From Stappia indica (GTDB lineage: Bacteria > Pseudomonadota > Alphaproteobacteria > Rhizobiales > Stappiaceae), in the NCBI RefSeq assembly GCF_001696535.1, contig NZ_MBQE01000002.1, positions 124,001 through 188,000 on the forward strand: a stretch of 64,000 nucleotides of DNA, read 5' to 3'. A model generated the notes under the pieces. That model had not been told where the DNA came from. It did not search any database and saw only the letters and a list, made by a program, of their open reading frames with translations. Position numbers and translations under genes: made by a program. Position 1 is the stretch's first letter. Every line of letters begins with the position of its first letter. Of this stretch, positions 1 through 8,038 are shown one piece after another.

Positions 1-456
1 CGCCAGCACCGGCTCGTCACCTATCACCGGCCCTATCACGAGGCGGTGGCGGCGGAGATCGACGCGGCGATCGCGGAGGGCCATCCCCCGGCGATCCTGT
101 CGATCCACAGCTATACGCCCGTGTGGCGCGGCGTGCCGCGGCCCTGGCATGCGGGTATTTTGTGGGACAGCGATCCGCGTTTCGCGCTGCCGCTGCTTGA
201 CGCCCTGCGCACCGATCCCGATCTGGTGGTGGGCGACAACGAGCCCTATGACGGGGCCTTGAAGAACGACTGCATGTACCGGCATGGTACGGCGCGAGGG
301 CTGGCGCATGCGTTGCTGGAGGTCCGCCAGGACCTGATCAAGGATGCGGCCGGCATCGAGGCCTGGACGCAGCGTCTGGTGCCGCTGGTCGCGACGGTGC
401 TGCAGCAAGCGCCGGACCTCAACACGATCCGCCACTACGGATCGCGCTGCGACTGA
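1..456 (+). CDS. N-formylglutamate amidohydrolase family protein (5' end missing)
   Basis: The frame is open from the first base, so the N-terminus lies outside the window; about 151 codons of the C-terminal part remain. The segment SIHSYTPVW followed by RPWHAGILW and DNEPYDG matches the N-formylglutamate amidohydrolase (HutG-like, PF05013) family, zinc-dependent enzymes that hydrolyse N-formylglutamate to formate and glutamate in histidine breakdown. No hut gene is visible downstream, so the real substrate is open. A GTG at 46 could be mistaken for the start, but homology extends upstream of it. The next gene follows on the same strand after 48 bases. Confidence 0.8.
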   Translation, partial: RQHRLVTYHRPYHEAVAAEIDAAIAEGHPPAILSIHSYTPVWRGVPRPWHAGILWDSDPRFALPLLDALRTDPDLVVGDNEPYDGALKNDCMYRHGTARGLAHALLEVRQDLIKDAAGIEAWTQRLVPLVATVLQQAPDLNTIRHYGSRCD

Positions 457-504
457 GCGGCCGGATCCCGCGAGGGACCGGGTCCGCGAGAGATGGAGAA
501 GGAC

Positions 505-810
505 ATGGCCGAAATCGACGAGGCAACGCGCACCGAACTGGAGGCGGCCGCATTCCGCCGGCTGGTCTCGCATCTGCGCAAGCGCACCGACGTGCAGAAC
601 ATCGACATGATGAACCTTGCCGGCTTCTGCCGGAACTGCCTGTCCAACTGGTATCTGGATGCGGCCAACGAGAAGGGCGTCGCGCTGGACAAGGAAGCCG
701 CGCGCGAGATCGTCTACGGCATGCCGTATTCACAGTGGAAGGATCTCCACCAGAACGAGGCGAGCGCCGAGCAGCAGGCTGCCTTCGAAAAGGCGCGCCC
801 GCACGAGTGA
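505..810 (+). CDS. DUF1244 domain protein
   Basis: This small protein of 101 residues is conserved across alpha- and gammaproteobacteria and has no settled function. The family signature is visible in the middle: NIDMMNLAGFCRNCLSNWY, with two cysteines in a CxxC arrangement. I place the start at ATG 505 because GGAG lies six bases before it and the family usually begins close to this point; an ATG at 493 would add four residues. It follows the amidohydrolase on the same strand and may be co-transcribed with it. The sequence does not show what it does. Confidence 0.88.
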   Translation: MAEIDEATRTELEAAAFRRLVSHLRKRTDVQNIDMMNLAGFCRNCLSNWYLDAANEKGVALDKEAAREIVYGMPYSQWKDLHQNEASAEQQAAFEKARPHE

Positions 811-985
811 GACGCTGCGCAACGCCCATGTGAATATCGTTCCGTTTTCGTTCCCCGGTCTTGCATCCGCCCGATTTTCCGCGCATGCAGATCGGCATCA
901 CGGGAGGCACTTTGCCTCCCGGCCCCGTTTCATCACCCCGATCCGCAGGCCGTCCGGCCCGCACCCATGAAGGAGACGAGTACCC

Positions 986-1249
986 ATGTCCGATCCAGGC
1001 GGCGTCGCCGGCGACCAGCTGCGTGCATTTGTCGAGCGCATCGAGCGTCTCGAGGAAGAGAAGAAGGTGATCTCGGACGACATCAAGGATGTCTACGCGG
1101 AAGCCAAGGGCACCGGCTTCGACGTCAAGATCCTGCGCAAGGTGATCTCCCTGCGCAAGAAGCAGCCGCACGAGCGCGAGGAGGAGGACGCGATCCTCGA
1201 CCTCTACATGCATGCGCTGGGCATGAACGGACCGGCGAACGACGCCTGA
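986..1249 (+). CDS. gapR: Nucleoid-associated protein GapR (DUF2312)
   Basis: The 87-residue product matches GapR, the Caulobacter DNA-binding protein that encircles overtwisted, AT-rich DNA and helps topoisomerases ahead of forks and RNA polymerase. The diagnostic stretch is [17 protein letters not shown] followed by [22 protein letters not shown]. The N-terminal half is a charged coiled coil (about residues 10-50), as expected for the dimer/tetramer clamp. Length equals the family norm. A good ribosome-binding site (AAGGAGACGAG) precedes the ATG. It sits alone between DUF1244 and a strong terminator at 1294. Confidence 0.95.
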   Translation: MSDPGGVAGDQLRAFVERIERLEEEKKVISDDIKDVYAEAKGTGFDVKILRKVISLRKKQPHEREEEDAILDLYMHALGMNGPANDA

Positions 1250-1293
1250 TCCGAACGGCGCGCGGCCGCGCGGCCGCAGCACCACACCCGATG

Positions 1294-1329
1294 AAACCCG
1301 GCATGCGAGCCCCGCGTGCCGGGTTTTTT
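1294..1329 (+). terminator. Rho-independent terminator of gapR
   Basis: Ten-base arms AAACCCGGCA and TGCCGGGTTT enclose a short GC-rich loop and are followed by a run of T. It lies 45 bases after the gapR stop codon. Confidence 0.85.
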
Positions 1330-1358
1330 CGTGAGGCGCGAGCGCGCGGGCCGTGCCG

Positions 1359-1622
1359 CTACTTGTCGCAGCCGATCTCCCGCAGGATCGCCTCGACCTG
1401 ACGGCGCGAGGAGCACACATTCTCGCAAGGGATTCCGTCGCCGTCGCCATCGGCGCGGCCATAGCCGGAGCACCACAGGATCACCGCCGAGCGGCAATCG
1501 GGCATCTGCTTGCAGGTGAGCCCGCGGCGCGCCTGGACCAGCGTGACGGCCGGCGGATCGACGGGCGTATAGGGACCGGCCGGCCCGAGCGCGCCCATCA
1601 GGCAAAGTGCTTCGAGTATCAT
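1359..1622 (-). CDS. Small secreted protein with Excalibur-like calcium-binding motif
   Basis: The 87-residue product ends in a cysteine-rich segment, MPDCRSAVILWCSGYGRAD followed by DGDGDGIPCENVC. DGDGDGIPCE fits the Excalibur motif (DxDxDGxxCE), an extracellular calcium-binding module. Four cysteines there suggest two disulphides. The N-terminus MILEALCLMGALGPAGP is hydrophobic and could be a short signal peptide. I chose ATG 1622 because GGGGGA lies eight bases upstream; longer in-frame starts (up to 1811) have no ribosome-binding site and add unlikely arginine- and proline-rich sequence. It is a lone gene converging on gapR. Its function is unknown. Confidence 0.7.
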   Translation of the reverse strand: MILEALCLMGALGPAGPYTPVDPPAVTLVQARRGLTCKQMPDCRSAVILWCSGYGRADGDGDGIPCENVCSSRRQVEAILREIGCDK

Positions 1623-1898
1623 CGTGGCAGTCCCCCGTGCCATCAAAGCGCGCCACGCAAGGGGAAGCCACCAACCGGCCGCAACCGGAAATTGACCGCA
1701 AGGCGGGCGATGGACAGGGGCGGCGAGGAAACCGGCGCAGCCCCGGTTTTTCCTGCTCTGTTGCGCGCTGGATCCCTGCAAAAACTGCGGAGAGATTAAG
1801 CTTGCCTTCACGGCAACAGGTTACATTCGCCGCCGACAGACTAAGGCGTCGTGCAAGATGGAGAGGTCTTCCTGGACGACTGCCGGATGGAGGACCTC

Positions 1899-2405
1899 AT
1901 GTCTATCGCACGAATGTTCGCAGCTCTTCTGGGTGCCGCGGTTTTTCTCGCCGGATCGTTGAGCGCGCAGGCGGCGGGTCTGGCGCCGTCCGACCGGGTG
2001 ACGGCGGCCGGGACGATCCTGTTGCGACATGGCGGCGTGACGCGGGACCTCTCCCTCGACGAGATCGAGCGCCTGCCGATGGTCGAGATCCGCGGCCGCG
2101 CCAGCCCCGACGAGCCGCTGATCGAGTTTCGTGGGGTTCTCCTGTCCGAATTCGTCCGCATGATCGGCGCCAGCGAGGCCGAGGGCCTGGTGGTGCGCGC
2201 CTCCGATGGCTATTCGGCCGACATCCCGCGCGGGGACTGGGAGCGGTGGCCCATCGTCGTCGCGACCCGCGCCGGCCAGGAGCGGCTGACCCTGCGCCAA
2301 CGCGGTCCGGCACGGATCATCTATCCGGTCGACCAGTATCCGGAACTGGAGACACGCACCTATGCCGACCGCAGCGTCTGGCTGATCGTCGAGATCGAGT
2401 GGTGA
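1899..2405 (+). CDS. Periplasmic molybdopterin-fold protein without the Mo-binding cysteine
   Basis: The 168-residue product has a clear signal peptide (MSIARMFAALLGAAVFLAGSL, cleavage near AQAAG) and a mature domain resembling the oxidoreductase molybdopterin-binding fold of sulphite oxidases (LSLDEIERLP, FRGVLLSEFV, RASDGYSADIP). The mature part contains no cysteine, so the usual protein ligand to molybdenum is absent and catalysis is unlikely; ligand sensing is an inference. GGAGG stands five bases before ATG 1899, which rules out earlier starts. Its stop overlaps the GTG of the GGDEF/EAL gene, so the two are translationally coupled and probably form a periplasmic sensor and membrane c-di-GMP enzyme. 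Confidence 0.75.
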   Translation: MSIARMFAALLGAAVFLAGSLSAQAAGLAPSDRVTAAGTILLRHGGVTRDLSLDEIERLPMVEIRGRASPDEPLIEFRGVLLSEFVRMIGASEAEGLVVRASDGYSADIPRGDWERWPIVVATRAGQERLTLRQRGPARIIYPVDQYPELETRTYADRSVWLIVEIEW

Positions 2406-4378
2406 ACGTCCTCAGACGGATCCTGGCGCAATCCGCGCTGCTCCGTAAGGTGCAGCCGTGGCTGGTGGGCGGCGCGGTGGCCTGTGCCTGCCTGGTGGCG
2501 ACGCTGGTGGCGCTGCGCGGCGTCGCCACGCTGAACCAGCCGGAGCCGGATGCCGGACAGCACATGGTGCGCCATATGCGCTACACCTTCGCCGAGGTGG
2601 CACGGGTGGACGGCATGCTGCAGGCGCTGAGCGTCGATGCCGCCTCGCCGGCCGCGCGGGGGCTGATCTCCGATGCCGCCGACCACCTGCACATCCGTCT
2701 CGAGGTCCTGAGCGGTCTGAGCCGGGGCCCGCTCGTCGAGCCCGATTCCGGTGTGGCGCCCATCGCCTGGGCGCTGCTGGGCGGTCTCGACCGGCTTGCC
2801 TCGGGACAGACCCCCATCACTCCGACGACGCTCGCCGACCTGCGCCGCACCAGTTTCGAACTGACGCGCGCGATCGGCGACTACATGCGCGGCGTCGAGG
2901 CGGATATCGACGAGGCGTTGAAGATCCGCGCGGAGAACTCGGCCGGCGCCTGGTTCGAGGTCATCGCCAGCGTGACCATGCTGCTGGTGCTGTCCTTCAT
3001 CTCGCTGGCGCTGCGCTGGCGCAACCGGCGGATGGTCACCGAGCTGCGGCTCGCCAGCGGCATCGACAGCCTGACCGGCCTCGCCAACCGGCGCGGGTTC
3101 ACCGAATGGGCCACCGCGACGACGGCGGCCGGGCCGACGCCGAGACAGGCCCTGCTCATCTTCGATCTCGACCGGTTCAAGGCGGTCAACGACCGGCACG
3201 GCCATCTGGCGGGCGACGAATTGCTGAAGACCGCGGCCGGCTGGCTGTCGGAGCGGTTCGGCGATCGCGGCATTGTCGCGCGCTGGGGCGGGGACGAGTT
3301 CGTCGCAACGCTGCCCCTGGCGCAGGACGAGGCCGGCGATCCCGCCGCGCTGATCGCCGAGCGCATGTCCTCGCCGCCGGAGCTGGTCTTCAAGGGCGAG
3401 ACGATCCCGCTGCATTTCAGTTGCGGCATTGCGGTCTGGCCGGACGACGGCCCGACCATCGACGCGACGATCATGGCGGCGGACGCTGCCCTTTATGAGG
3501 CCAAGGCCCGCGGACGCGGACGCCAGGTGTTCTTCGAGGCCGGCATCTCGGATCGCCGCGACCGCGCCGAGGCGCTGCGCATGTCGTTGCCGCAGGCGCT
3601 GGCGGCGGGGCAGCTGTTCCTCGAGTTCCAGCCGCAGGTCCATGTCGGATCCGGCACGGTGACCGGTGCGGAGGCGCTGGTGCGCTGGCGCGACGCCGCC
3701 ACCGGCGAGGTCATCCCGCCGGCGCTGTTCATTCCGATCCTCGAGGAAGGCGACCAGATCGCCGAACTCGACCGGTTCGTGATCGACGAGGCCTGCCGCA
3801 CCGCGGCCTCCTGGGCCGAGGCGGGACGGCGGCTGCGGGTGTCGGTCAACCTGTCGCCGCGCACCTTCCAGACCCCCGGCCTTGCGGAACTGGTGGCGGC
3901 GGCGCTCGGCCGCCACGGCCTGACGGCGCGCCAACTCGAGATCGAGATTACCGAAGGGGTGCTGCTGATCGACGATGCCCAGGTGGGGGCCAATCTGGCC
4001 GCGCTTGCCGAGCTCGGCGTCCGGCTGGCGCTCGACGATTTCGGCTCCGGCTATTCCAACATCGCCTACCTGATGCGGCTGAAGCCGGACGTGCTGAAGA
4101 TCGACCGCTCCTTCGTGCTGGAGGGCGACGAGCACATCCGCGCCAGCATCGTGCAGGGCATCCTGCAGCTGGCCGAGACGCTCGGCGCCGAAACGCTGAT
4201 CGAGGGCATCGAGACTGCGGACCAGCTGCGCTTCGTCCACGAGACCGGCTGCCAGATCGTGCAGGGCTTCCTGTTTGCCCGGCCGATGGCCGCAAGCGCC
4301 ATCCCGGCCTTCTGCGGGGGCTTCGAGGCGCAGTACCAGCTGACCCGGGGAACGCCCCTGCTGCAGCACCGCTCCTGA
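2402..4378 (+). CDS. Membrane GGDEF-EAL c-di-GMP enzyme with periplasmic sensor region
   Basis: The 658-residue protein starts at a GTG that overlaps the stop of the gene before it. A first membrane helix (about residues 19-41), a mostly helical periplasmic part of about 140 residues and a second helix (about 183-205) lead into a GGDEF domain and a C-terminal EAL domain. RWGGDEF (near 296) is intact, as are the phosphodiesterase residues in AEALVRW, VNLSP, EIEITEG, DDFGSGYSN and KIDRSF. Both cyclase and phosphodiesterase activity are therefore possible. No RxxD inhibitory site stands at the usual distance before GGDEF. The coupled upstream periplasmic protein is the likely input partner. Confidence 0.9.
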   Translation: MNVLRRILAQSALLRKVQPWLVGGAVACACLVATLVALRGVATLNQPEPDAGQHMVRHMRYTFAEVARVDGMLQALSVDAASPAARGLISDAADHLHIRLEVLSGLSRGPLVEPDSGVAPIAWALLGGLDRLASGQTPITPTTLADLRRTSFELTRAIGDYMRGVEADIDEALKIRAENSAGAWFEVIASVTMLLVLSFISLALRWRNRRMVTELRLASGIDSLTGLANRRGFTEWATATTAAGPTPRQALLIFDLDRFKAVNDRHGHLAGDELLKTAAGWLSERFGDRGIVARWGGDEFVATLPLAQDEAGDPAALIAERMSSPPELVFKGETIPLHFSCGIAVWPDDGPTIDATIMAADAALYEAKARGRGRQVFFEAGISDRRDRAEALRMSLPQALAAGQLFLEFQPQVHVGSGTVTGAEALVRWRDAATGEVIPPALFIPILEEGDQIAELDRFVIDEACRTAASWAEAGRRLRVSVNLSPRTFQTPGLAELVAAALGRHGLTARQLEIEITEGVLLIDDAQVGANLAALAELGVRLALDDFGSGYSNIAYLMRLKPDVLKIDRSFVLEGDEHIRASIVQGILQLAETLGAETLIEGIETADQLRFVHETGCQIVQGFLFARPMAASAIPAFCGGFEAQYQLTRGTPLLQHRS

Positions 4379-4424
4379 GCGCAACCCTCCCGCCCTTCGA
4401 AACCTTCGCCTTGCGAAACGAAAA

Positions 4425-4451
4425 CGGCGCGCCCCCGGGGGTGGCGCGCCG
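4425..4451 (-). terminator. Terminator of the pnt operon
   Basis: Arms CGGCGCGCC and GGCGCGCCG (9 bp) flank a 9-base loop; read on the minus strand they run into TTTTCGTTT. The convergent GGDEF-EAL gene may use it as well. Confidence 0.7.
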
Positions 4452-4482
4452 CGAATTGCGTGCAATGGCGATGAGGCGAGGC

Positions 4483-5880
4483 TCAGAGCGCCTTGACGAT
4501 GCCCTCGGTCATCTTCTTGGCGTCGCCGAACAGCATCATCGTCTTGTCCAGGAAGAACAGCTCGTTCTGGATGCCGGCATAGCCGGAGCCCATGCCGCGC
4601 TTGACGAAGAGCACCGTGCCGGCCTTGTCGACGTCGAGGATCGGCATGCCGTAGATCGGCGAGGACGGATCGTCGCGCGCTGCCGGGTTGGTGACGTCGT
4701 TGGCACCGATGACGTAGACGACGTCGGCCTGGGCGAACTCGGAGTTGATGTCCTCCAGCTCGAAGACCTCGTCATACGGCACCTGCGCCTCGGCCAGCAG
4801 CACGTTCATGTGGCCCGGCATGCGGCCCGCCACCGGGTGGATGGCGTACTTGACCTCGACGCCTTCCTCCTTGAGCGTGTCGGCCAGCTCGCGCAGGGCG
4901 TGCTGCGCCTGGGCAACCGCCATGCCGTAGCCCGGCACGATGATGACCTTGGCAGCGTTCTTCATGATGAAGGCCGCGTCCTCGGCAGAGCCCTGCTTGA
5001 CCGGACGGTCGTCCGCCCCGCCGCCGCCGGCCGCAGCGGTCTCGCCGCCGAAGCCGCCGAGAATGACGGAGATGAAGGAGCGGTTCATGCCCTTGCACAT
5101 GATGTAGGACAGGATCGCACCCGAGGAGCCGACCAGCGCGCCGACGACGATCAGCGCCATGTTGCCCAGCGTGAAGCCGATGCCGGCGGCCGCCCAGCCC
5201 GAATAGGAGTTGAGCATGGACACCACGACCGGCATGTCCGCGCCGCCGATCGGGATGATGATCAGGCCGCCGAAGATCAGCGACAGGACGACGATCATCC
5301 AGAAGACGGTGTGGCTCTCGGTCGCGACGAAGATGATGACCATGAGGACGATCAGGGCCGCCAGGCCGCCATTGATGAGGTGGCGTGCGGGCAGCATGAT
5401 CGGCGCGCCGGACATGCGCCCGTCGAGCTTGGCGAAGGCGATGACCGAACCGGTGAAGGTGATCGCGCCGATGGCGACGCCGAGCGACATCTCCACGAGG
5501 CTGGCCCCGTGGATGGTGCCGACCGTGCCGATGCCGAAGGCCTGGGGCGCATAGAGCGCACCGGCGGCCACCAGCACCGCGGCCATGCCGACCAGCGAGT
5601 GGAAGGCGGCGACGAGCTGCGGCATGGCGGTCATCGGCACGCGCTTGGCGATCACCGCGCCGACGCCGCCACCGATGGCAAGGCCGGCGATGATGAGCAC
5701 CAGGCCGGAGAAGCCGGGTGCGGCGGTCAGCAGGGTGGTGACGATGGCGATGGCCATGCCGACCATGCCGAACATGTTGCCCTGGCGCGAGGTCTCGGGG
5801 CTGGACAGCCCGCGCAGCGCCAGGATGAAGAGAACAGCCGAAATCACATAGAGGACGGCCGTGACATTGGCGGAAAGCAT
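4483..5880 (-). CDS. pntB: NAD(P) transhydrogenase subunit beta
   Basis: The 465-residue product is the beta subunit of the proton-translocating transhydrogenase, which drives hydride transfer from NADH to NADP+ with the proton-motive force. The N-terminal two thirds are membrane helices; the C-terminal domain III (about 290-465) binds NADP(H), with GYGMAVAQAQ, the VIGANDVTNP stretch and KRGMGSGYAG visible. Length is normal. It is the last gene of the run coxIV-like, pntA part 1, pntA part 2, pntB, 13 bases after part 2, and is followed by the terminator at 4425. Confidence 0.96.
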   Translation of the reverse strand: MLSANVTAVLYVISAVLFILALRGLSSPETSRQGNMFGMVGMAIAIVTTLLTAAPGFSGLVLIIAGLAIGGGVGAVIAKRVPMTAMPQLVAAFHSLVGMAAVLVAAGALYAPQAFGIGTVGTIHGASLVEMSLGVAIGAITFTGSVIAFAKLDGRMSGAPIMLPARHLINGGLAALIVLMVIIFVATESHTVFWMIVVLSLIFGGLIIIPIGGADMPVVVSMLNSYSGWAAAGIGFTLGNMALIVVGALVGSSGAILSYIMCKGMNRSFISVILGGFGGETAAAGGGGADDRPVKQGSAEDAAFIMKNAAKVIIVPGYGMAVAQAQHALRELADTLKEEGVEVKYAIHPVAGRMPGHMNVLLAEAQVPYDEVFELEDINSEFAQADVVYVIGANDVTNPAARDDPSSPIYGMPILDVDKAGTVLFVKRGMGSGYAGIQNELFFLDKTMMLFGDAKKMTEGIVKAL

Positions 5881-5893
5881 CGTGTCCGGCCCC

Positions 5894-6370
5894 CTATCTC
5901 TGCTTCTTCTTGTACATGGCGAGCATGCGCTGCGTGACCAGGAAGCCGCCGAAGATGTTGACGCTGGCCATGATCAGCGCAAGGAAGCCGAAGCCCCGCG
6001 CATACCCGGCGCCATCGGCGGCAAGGTCGACGCCCACGGCCAGCAGCGCGCCGACCACGATGACGCTCGAAATGGCGTTCGTGACCGACATCAGCGGCGT
6101 GTGCAGGGCCGGCGTCACCGACCAGACCACGTAGTAGCCGACGAAGATCGCCAGCACGAAGATGGTGAATTGGAAGACGAAGGGATCGATCGCCCCGCCC
6201 GTGAGGGCGGAGGCGGCGTGAGCGATCGAATCGCTCGCCCCGCCGGCGATCTGGTCCGCATAGCCGCGGGCCGCATCGGCCGCCGCCTGGGCGGTTTCTG
6301 CCGCCTCGCGTGCAGCTTCCGCGGCAGCGCGGGCGCGCTCCAGCGTTTCGTTGGCGTTGAGTTCCGACAT
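5894..6370 (-). CDS. pntAB: NAD(P) transhydrogenase subunit alpha, part 2 (membrane)
   Basis: In many alphaproteobacteria the alpha subunit is split, and this 158-residue gene carries only its membrane part. The first 45 residues are alanine- and glutamate-rich and likely helical; then come about four hydrophobic segments beginning at [36 protein letters not shown] is the conserved loop of this domain. It lies 11 bases downstream of part 1 and 13 upstream of pntB, so all three are one operon. The alanine-rich N-terminal extension varies widely in the family. Confidence 0.94.
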   Translation of the reverse strand: MSELNANETLERARAAAEAAREAAETAQAAADAARGYADQIAGGASDSIAHAASALTGGAIDPFVFQFTIFVLAIFVGYYVVWSVTPALHTPLMSVTNAISSVIVVGALLAVGVDLAADGAGYARGFGFLALIMASVNIFGGFLVTQRMLAMYKKKQR

Positions 6371-6381
6371 GGCGTCCCCCC

Positions 6382-7521
6382 TTATCCGGCTGCCGGCGCG
6401 AAGGCCGGGTGAACCACCTTGCCGTCGCGGGTGAGGACGGTCGCCTTGACCAGCTCGTCCTCCCAGTTCACGGCAATGGCCTTGGCCTCCTTGTCGACCA
6501 GCGTCTCTGCGAAGGCGACCAGGTTCTTGGCATAGAGCGCCGAGGCGGAGGCGGCGATGCGGCCGGGCACGTTGAGGTGGCCGACGATCTTCACATCCCC
6601 CACCTGGGCGACCTTGCCGGGCACCGCGCCCTCGACATTGCCGCCGCGCTCGACGGCGAGGTCGACGATCACCGAGCCGGGCTTCATCGAGGCGACCATC
6701 TCCTTGGTGATCAGGCGCGGCGCGGGCCGGCCGGGGATCAGGGCGGTGGTGACGACGATGTCCTGCTTGGCGATGTGCGAAGCGACCAGCTCGGCCTGCT
6801 TCTTCTTGTACTCGTCCGACATTTCCTTGGCGTAGCCGCCGGCCGTCTCCGCCTGGCGGAACTCGTCGTCCTCCACGGCGACGAACTTGGCGCCGAGCGA
6901 CTCGACCTGCTCCTTGGCGGCCGGACGCACGTCGGTGGCGCTGACCACCGCGCCGAGGCGGCGGGCGGTCGCGATCGCCTGGAGACCGGCGACGCCGGCA
7001 CCCATGACGAACACGCGCGCGGCCGGAACCGTGCCGGCCGCGGTCATCATCATCGGCATGGCGCGGTCGTATTCCGCGGCGCCGTCGATGACAGCCTGGT
7101 AGCCGGCGAGGTTTGCCTGGGAAGACAGGACGTCCATGACCTGTGCGCGGGTGATGCGCGGCATGAACTCCATGGCGAAGGCGGAGATACCGGCCTCGGC
7201 CATCGCCTTGACGGCGTCCTCATGGCCGTAAGGGTCCATCGTCGCGATGACGATGGCGCCCTTTTTCATCAGGCCGAGCTCGGCCGCGCTGGGGCGGCGA
7301 ACCTTGAGAACCAGGTCGGCGCCCTCGAGCGTCGCCTTGGCGTCCTTAGCGATGGTGGCGCCGGCGGCCTGATAGTCGGCATCGACCACGCGCGACAACG
7401 TGCCGGCGCCGGTTTCGACACTGACTTCGAAGCCGAGCGAGACGAACCGCTTCACGGTGTCGGGCGTTGCGGCGACGCGTGTTTCTCCTGCCTCGCTCTC
7501 GCGGGGCACAGCGAGCTTCAT
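6382..7521 (-). CDS. pntAA: NAD(P) transhydrogenase subunit alpha, part 1 (NAD-binding)
   Basis: This 379-residue soluble protein is domain I of the transhydrogenase and binds NAD(H). It starts [20 protein letters not shown], typical of the alanine dehydrogenase/PntA fold, and contains the Rossmann stretch [22 protein letters not shown] and the mobile-loop region around [13 protein letters not shown]. The ATG at 7521 has GGGAGGAG about eight bases before it; the open frame extends further upstream without homology. It is the second gene of the operon led by the cytochrome oxidase subunit IV-like gene. Confidence 0.96.
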   Translation of the reverse strand: MKLAVPRESEAGETRVAATPDTVKRFVSLGFEVSVETGAGTLSRVVDADYQAAGATIAKDAKATLEGADLVLKVRRPSAAELGLMKKGAIVIATMDPYGHEDAVKAMAEAGISAFAMEFMPRITRAQVMDVLSSQANLAGYQAVIDGAAEYDRAMPMMMTAAGTVPAARVFVMGAGVAGLQAIATARRLGAVVSATDVRPAAKEQVESLGAKFVAVEDDEFRQAETAGGYAKEMSDEYKKKQAELVASHIAKQDIVVTTALIPGRPAPRLITKEMVASMKPGSVIVDLAVERGGNVEGAVPGKVAQVGDVKIVGHLNVPGRIAASASALYAKNLVAFAETLVDKEAKAIAVNWEDELVKATVLTRDGKVVHPAFAPAAG

Positions 7522-7589
7522 CGGTTGTCTCCTCCCAGTATGCGAAAATCGGCCAGCGTTCGAAAAATCTGCGATCGACGAAAAGCCGC

Positions 7590-7874
7590 TCAGGCGGCGG
7601 TCACGATCGCGAGCAGGCCGGTGACCAGAAACACCACGGCGGAGGGGATCCAGCCCTTGGCGCCGGTGGCAAGGCCGACGGCCGCAGCCGCAAGCGTCGC
7701 GATCAGCGCGACCCAGCCGAAGAACGTGCCGGCGCCGCCGCCGAACGTGAAGAGAATGAGGCACAGCATCACGTTCAGGGAGGCGATGGTGCCGACCTTC
7801 GAGAAGTTGATGAAGCCGTTGTAGGTGCGCTCGTGCTCTGCGTAGTCCATCGACGGAGCGTTGTGGTCTGCCAT
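7590..7874 (-). CDS. aa3-type cytochrome c oxidase subunit IV
   Basis: The 94-residue protein begins MADHNAPSMDYAEHERTYNGF, the bacterial aa3-oxidase subunit IV motif (PF07835), where the YAEHERTY-like stretch precedes a transmembrane part. Here two to three hydrophobic segments follow, longer than the minimal 50-residue subunit. Known homologues are small accessory subunits of cytochrome c oxidase. It opens the pnt operon, an arrangement common in Rhizobiales, so it may rather serve the transhydrogenase; that is inference. A plausible promoter is at 7911-7938. Confidence 0.85.
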   Translation of the reverse strand: MADHNAPSMDYAEHERTYNGFINFSKVGTIASLNVMLCLILFTFGGGAGTFFGWVALIATLAAAAVGLATGAKGWIPSAVVFLVTGLLAIVTAA

Positions 7875-7910
7875 GGATCCCTCTCGTAGCCAGGGTGGAT
7901 GTTTGGCGTA

Positions 7911-7938
7911 CTTATAGCAGACAGCTTCCCTCGGGCAA
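7911..7938 (-). promoter_or_regulatory. Candidate promoter of the coxIV-pnt operon
   Basis: Read on the minus strand, TTGCCC and TATAAG are separated by 16 bases and would start transcription about 30 bases before the first gene. No other good match lies in this 164-base gap. Confidence 0.55.
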
Positions 7939-8038
7939 CGCGCAGTTTGCGCTGCGAGACAAGCTGCGCGAGGGGCAGTCGCGCAGCGACCTGAAGGCCG
8001 GTCGCGGCCATATCAGTGCAAGGGTCGGACGGGCCGGA

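Noticed and set aside
1258-1281. GC palindromes GCGGCCGC just before the gapR terminator
   Set aside because: Simple alternating GC sequence; no evidence of function beyond base composition.
1607-2401. N-terminal extension of the GGDEF-EAL protein
   Set aside because: The frame is open far upstream, but the translation is arginine- and proline-rich without homology and covers the real periplasmic-protein gene in another frame.
2360-4465. Long open frame of about 700 codons opposite the GGDEF-EAL gene
   Set aside because: It mirrors the codon bias of the real gene in high-GC DNA; it has no domain, no ribosome-binding site and low-complexity composition.
4411-5937. Histidine/aspartate-rich open frame opposite pntB
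   Set aside because: Complement of a transmembrane-coding sequence gives such acidic/histidine-rich translations; the pntB frame is certain.
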